Of a stretch of 64,000 nucleotides of DNA, positions 61,601 to 64,000 are shown in pieces. Below the pieces are notes generated by a model. It was not told where the DNA came from, did no database searches, and was given only the letters and a program-made list of their open reading frames with translations. The position numbers and the translations under genes were made by a program. The stretch lies in the NCBI GenBank assembly GCA_949361645.1, contig OX442424.1, positions 7,947,138 to 8,011,137 of the forward strand, written 5' to 3'. Origin of the DNA: Spongilla lacustris (Eukaryota > Porifera > Demospongiae > Spongillida > Spongillidae). How positions within the stretch are numbered: the stretch's first letter is position 1; the number at the start of each line of letters is the position of its first letter.

Positions 61601-64000
61601 ACATACACTCTTCCTTAGGCTGAAGGTCTAGTGACCTATTGCTGCTGACCATGCTGTTTTCACATGCACAATAGCACAGTGCACTTGGGATTAAGCAACT
61701 ACATGTACATGTAATCATACATAACTTAACCCTTAGTGGTGGGGATGAATCTAACCTTTGGCAAAAGAATCTAACCCTTTAAGCAAACAACCAAACCCTT
61801 AGTGGAATGAATATTTTTTAAAGTCAACCCTGAAGGATCAACCTAACCCTTAGTGTGAATATTAAAAGCAAATATAAATTAGTACATGATGTAGAACCAT
61901 AACACTATCTACTTAAACTTCCATCCAGAGGGAGTGTGAGGAATGAGAGAGAAAGGAAGAGAGGAGGGGAGAGGGAGGGAGGAGGGGAGAGGGAGGGAGG
62001 AGGGGAGAGGGAGGGAGGAGGGGAGAGGGAGGGAGGAGGGGAGAGGGAGGGAGGAGGGGAGAGGGAGGGAGGAGGGGAGAGGGAGGGAGGAGGGGAGAGG
62101 GAGGGAGGAGGGGAGAGGGAGGGAGGAGGGGAGAGGGAGGGAGGAGGGGAGAGGGAGGGAGGAGGGAAGAGGGAGGGAGGAGGGGAGAGGGAGGGAGGAG
62201 GGGAGAGGGAGGGAGGGAGGGGAGAGGAGGAACAGTGAACTTACCAAAAGTGCGCTTTCATGTTCGTTCGTCAGACCAAGTGACAGCAATTTCTTGAACA
62301 TCTAAGGAAAGAACTAATTTAGGAGAAACCTTTGATTACCATGGCAACTTACAGGTGCCGATGAATCACTGATGGAAGGAAAATCAACAGCTCCAGTTAC
62401 AAGGCGGGCATTTCTCCTCTGGGTGAGACTGGGGACCAGAGGCAAATTGTGGAGAGAATGACAGGTGATGATCTGGCAAGCATTGTATATGCACACAAAG
62501 TAGGCAGTGGTAGGCCTTTAATGGAGTACACCAAGTTTGCTTATGCACACTTGTACCAAGAGCAACTACATTCAATAACCTATTCCACTAATGCTTGTGT
62601 GAGCACTGTACAGATTGTGTGGTAGACAAATGACCCTGCTAGGCAAAGCAGTGGTTAGTAAGCAGTGGTTGTTGTGGCAGCCACAAGCCAAGCTGGGTGG
62701 TACAGTGAATCCTCCCCTCCCCACACAGGCATCAGAACTGGGGGAGGGCAGAAGTATCTTTAACCCCCCCCCCCTAGTCTCGTACCCAGACCCAAATGTA
62801 CGTAACGATTATGACCATTTACAGGATAACATCACGTAATGTGATACCGTAAGCGATAATCATGGTTACCTACATTAGGGTCTGGGTACGAGACTACCCC
62901 CCCCCCCCCCCCCCACACACACACCTTTCCCCCTCAAGAGTGGCTGTACTACGCAATGCTACTGCTTTGCCAACAGATATATTCATTTAGAGCTAATCTC
63001 GAAGGGGTCACAATAATTCTTTTAGCTGAAGACGGGTGCACATTACTGATGGTAATAAATTGCATTGTATGAATTATATTAACTTGCATGCTTCGTCCAC
63101 TATGGCTAGAAATGGCTTCATCTGCACACACACACACATGCATATAGCCTGTACATACATACATGTATACAGCCTGTGTATACACACACCTGTGTATACA
63201 CACATACACACACACATGTATACAGCCTGTACACAAATACATGTACAGGGTGTATATAGCCTGTACAAACACATGCATATAGCCTGTACACACATACATA
63301 CATGTATACAGCCTGTGTATACATACAATTAACACACACACACACATGCCCTTACACACATGCCATGCACTTACACACCAACCTGAATTTTTAAAACCTA
63401 CATCACCATGAGCGGAGATACACACATGTATGTACATGTGTACATACATGTACATGTACATGTAGACCAGCACACAGTGTAGCTTTTAAAAGTAGCTAAA
63501 TTGGTTCCAAGTAGTTAGCACAAAAACGTGCATACAAATTAATAATGAGTGAGTCATGATTAACCTTCGGACTTACTAGTCAAACAGGTCGGACTTACAT
63601 GTACTAGTCAATCAGGTCGGACTTACTAGTCAAACAGGTCGGACTTACATGTACTAGTCAATCAGGTCGGACTTACTAGTCAAACAGGTTGGACTTACAT
63701 GTACTAGTCAAACAGGTCGGACTTACTAATCAAACAGGTCTGACGCACTGGACTGCTTCAGGACAAAGTCCAAGATATCTCTGGGGACCGGGTCCTTCAA
63801 GGCATTCAGCACAACCAGCTAAGGGAAGGTGGGAACATGGGAGAGCATTTTAACACACACATATGTACCTTGCACCAGGCACATATGCATACACATGCAC
63901 CCCATACCTCATCCTCACACACTCCACTAGTGACACACATGCACCCCATACCTCATCCTCACACACTCCACTAGTGACACACATGCACCCCATACCTCAT
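58677..64000 (-). CDS. PIK3R4: PIK3R4/VPS15 C-terminal half (partial, runs off the right edge)
   Basis: VPS15 is the pseudokinase-HEAT-WD40 subunit of the class III PI3-kinase (VPS34) complexes in autophagy and endosomal sorting. Exons, minus strand: 63818-63727 (LKDPVPRDILDFVL; last HEAT repeats), 62428-62353, 62301-62245 (KKLLSLGLTNEHESALL), 61106-61063, 60974-60821, 60633-60429 (NEEWDYMFSEL), 59991-59862, 59731-59634 (LQDKKEQYIQ), 59570-59512, 59435-59377 (WSPRGQLVAHMSEH), 59142-59012 (FVTFSDDGSTKVWDI), then the assembly gap, then 58800-58677 (DFITDLA...SASHDGVLKLWK and stop). Order and content match the human protein. The kinase and most HEAT repeats lie beyond 64000, and most WD40 blades are lost in the gap. 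The frame is inconsistent around the 59435-59377 exon. Confidence 0.88.
58801..59000. other. Assembly gap (200 N)
   Basis: A round-number N block inside the PIK3R4 WD40 region. Roughly 300 residues of the propeller are missing between the flanking exons, far more than 200 bp could hold, so the length is nominal. Confidence 0.97.
59143..59376. repeat. GGGGAGGAGGGAA-rich purine repeat in a PIK3R4 intron
   Basis: Irregular GGGGAGGAGGGGAGGAGGGA units and GGTGAGGTTG repeats fill most of this intron. A similar purine-rich stretch lies at 60018-60150. Confidence 0.8.
60990..61011. repeat. Poly(G) run in a PIK3R4 intron
   Basis: About 22 G residues. On the coding strand this is poly(C), close to the acceptor of the exon starting at 60974. 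Confidence 0.9.
61201..61610. repeat. CA-rich minisatellite in a PIK3R4 intron
   Basis: Interspersed ACACCCATACACACAT and AAAAACACATAT units in varying order. Long open frames on the minus strand are repeat artefacts. Confidence 0.9.
61955..62225. repeat. 18-bp purine minisatellite in a PIK3R4 intron
   Basis: About 14 copies of GAGGAGGGGAGAGGGAGG, nearly perfect, ending 20 bp before the donor of exon 62301-62245. It is all purine on this strand, so it is triplex-prone. Confidence 0.95.
62775..62896. mobile_element. 122-bp MITE of the TAGTCTCGTACCCAGACCC family
   Basis: Same termini as the 589-bp element at 13551, with nearly the whole element palindromic. It is inserted into a poly(C) tract, so C residues flank both sides, which is consistent with a 9-bp duplication of C9. 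It lies in a PIK3R4 intron. Confidence 0.85.
63570..63745. repeat. Tandem repeat GGTCGGACTTAC(ATGT)ACTAGTCA
   Basis: About seven copies alternating between GGACTTACTAGTCAAACAGG and GGACTTACATGTACTAGTCA forms. The last copy reaches the donor of the PIK3R4 exon 63818-63727. Confidence 0.9.
63901..64000. repeat. 44-bp tandem repeat at the window edge
   Basis: At least 2.3 copies, with CCCATACCTC starting at 63901, 63945 and 63989. On the minus strand each copy holds TAG, then GGATGAG followed by GTATGG, so a splice-donor-like site is repeated in it. Confidence 0.85.

Overview
The window is nuclear DNA from an early-branching animal. A sponge is my best guess, but this is inference. The genes have many short introns (some 48-49 bp), animal-type family members (JIP3/JIP4-like scaffold, MEI4, PIK3R4/VPS15, stearoyl-CoA desaturase) and a plant-like S10 serine carboxypeptidase. 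The spacers are crowded with microsatellites, minisatellites, long poly(C)/poly(G) runs, MITEs and broken non-LTR retrotransposons. Nothing looks prokaryotic.

Layout. 1127-10546 (-): first JIP3/4-like gene, 22 coding exons, 939 codons. 10.5-24.2 kb: a transposon graveyard with MITEs, an 836-bp palindrome and at least five pieces of restriction-like-endonuclease non-LTR elements. 24381-31092 (+): a complete 12-exon serine carboxypeptidase with its catalytic triad intact. 31505-39369 (-): a second JIP3/4-like gene, 25 coding exons, 1283 codons, sharing exon sizes and phases with the first and carrying a 16-copy 39-bp coding minisatellite. 39.4-52.4 kb: a retroelement relic and three adjacent minisatellite arrays, the largest 5.4 kb of a 31-bp unit. 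52397-53401 (-): an intronless acyl-CoA delta-9 desaturase. 55268-58472 (+): a 10-exon MEI4 homologue (346 codons), which would act in meiotic double-strand-break formation. 58677 to beyond the right edge (-): the C-terminal half of PIK3R4/VPS15, interrupted by a 200-N assembly gap and by apparent frame breaks.

How the genes relate. The two JIP3/4-like genes are paralogues in the same orientation, now separated by the retroelement cluster and the carboxypeptidase gene. The carboxypeptidase and JIP copy 2 are convergent, SCD and MEI4 are divergent, and MEI4 and PIK3R4 converge with about 200 bp between stop codons. There is no operon-like logic. Carboxypeptidase (probably lysosomal), JIP3/4 (lysosome/endosome transport) and VPS15 (endosomal PI3-kinase) share an endolysosomal theme, but I take that as coincidence unless it recurs in related genomes.

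Exon models were built by hand from GT-AG (or GC-AG) sites, reading-frame phase and remembered family sequences. Every complete model closes to a whole number of codons. No tool or database was used.
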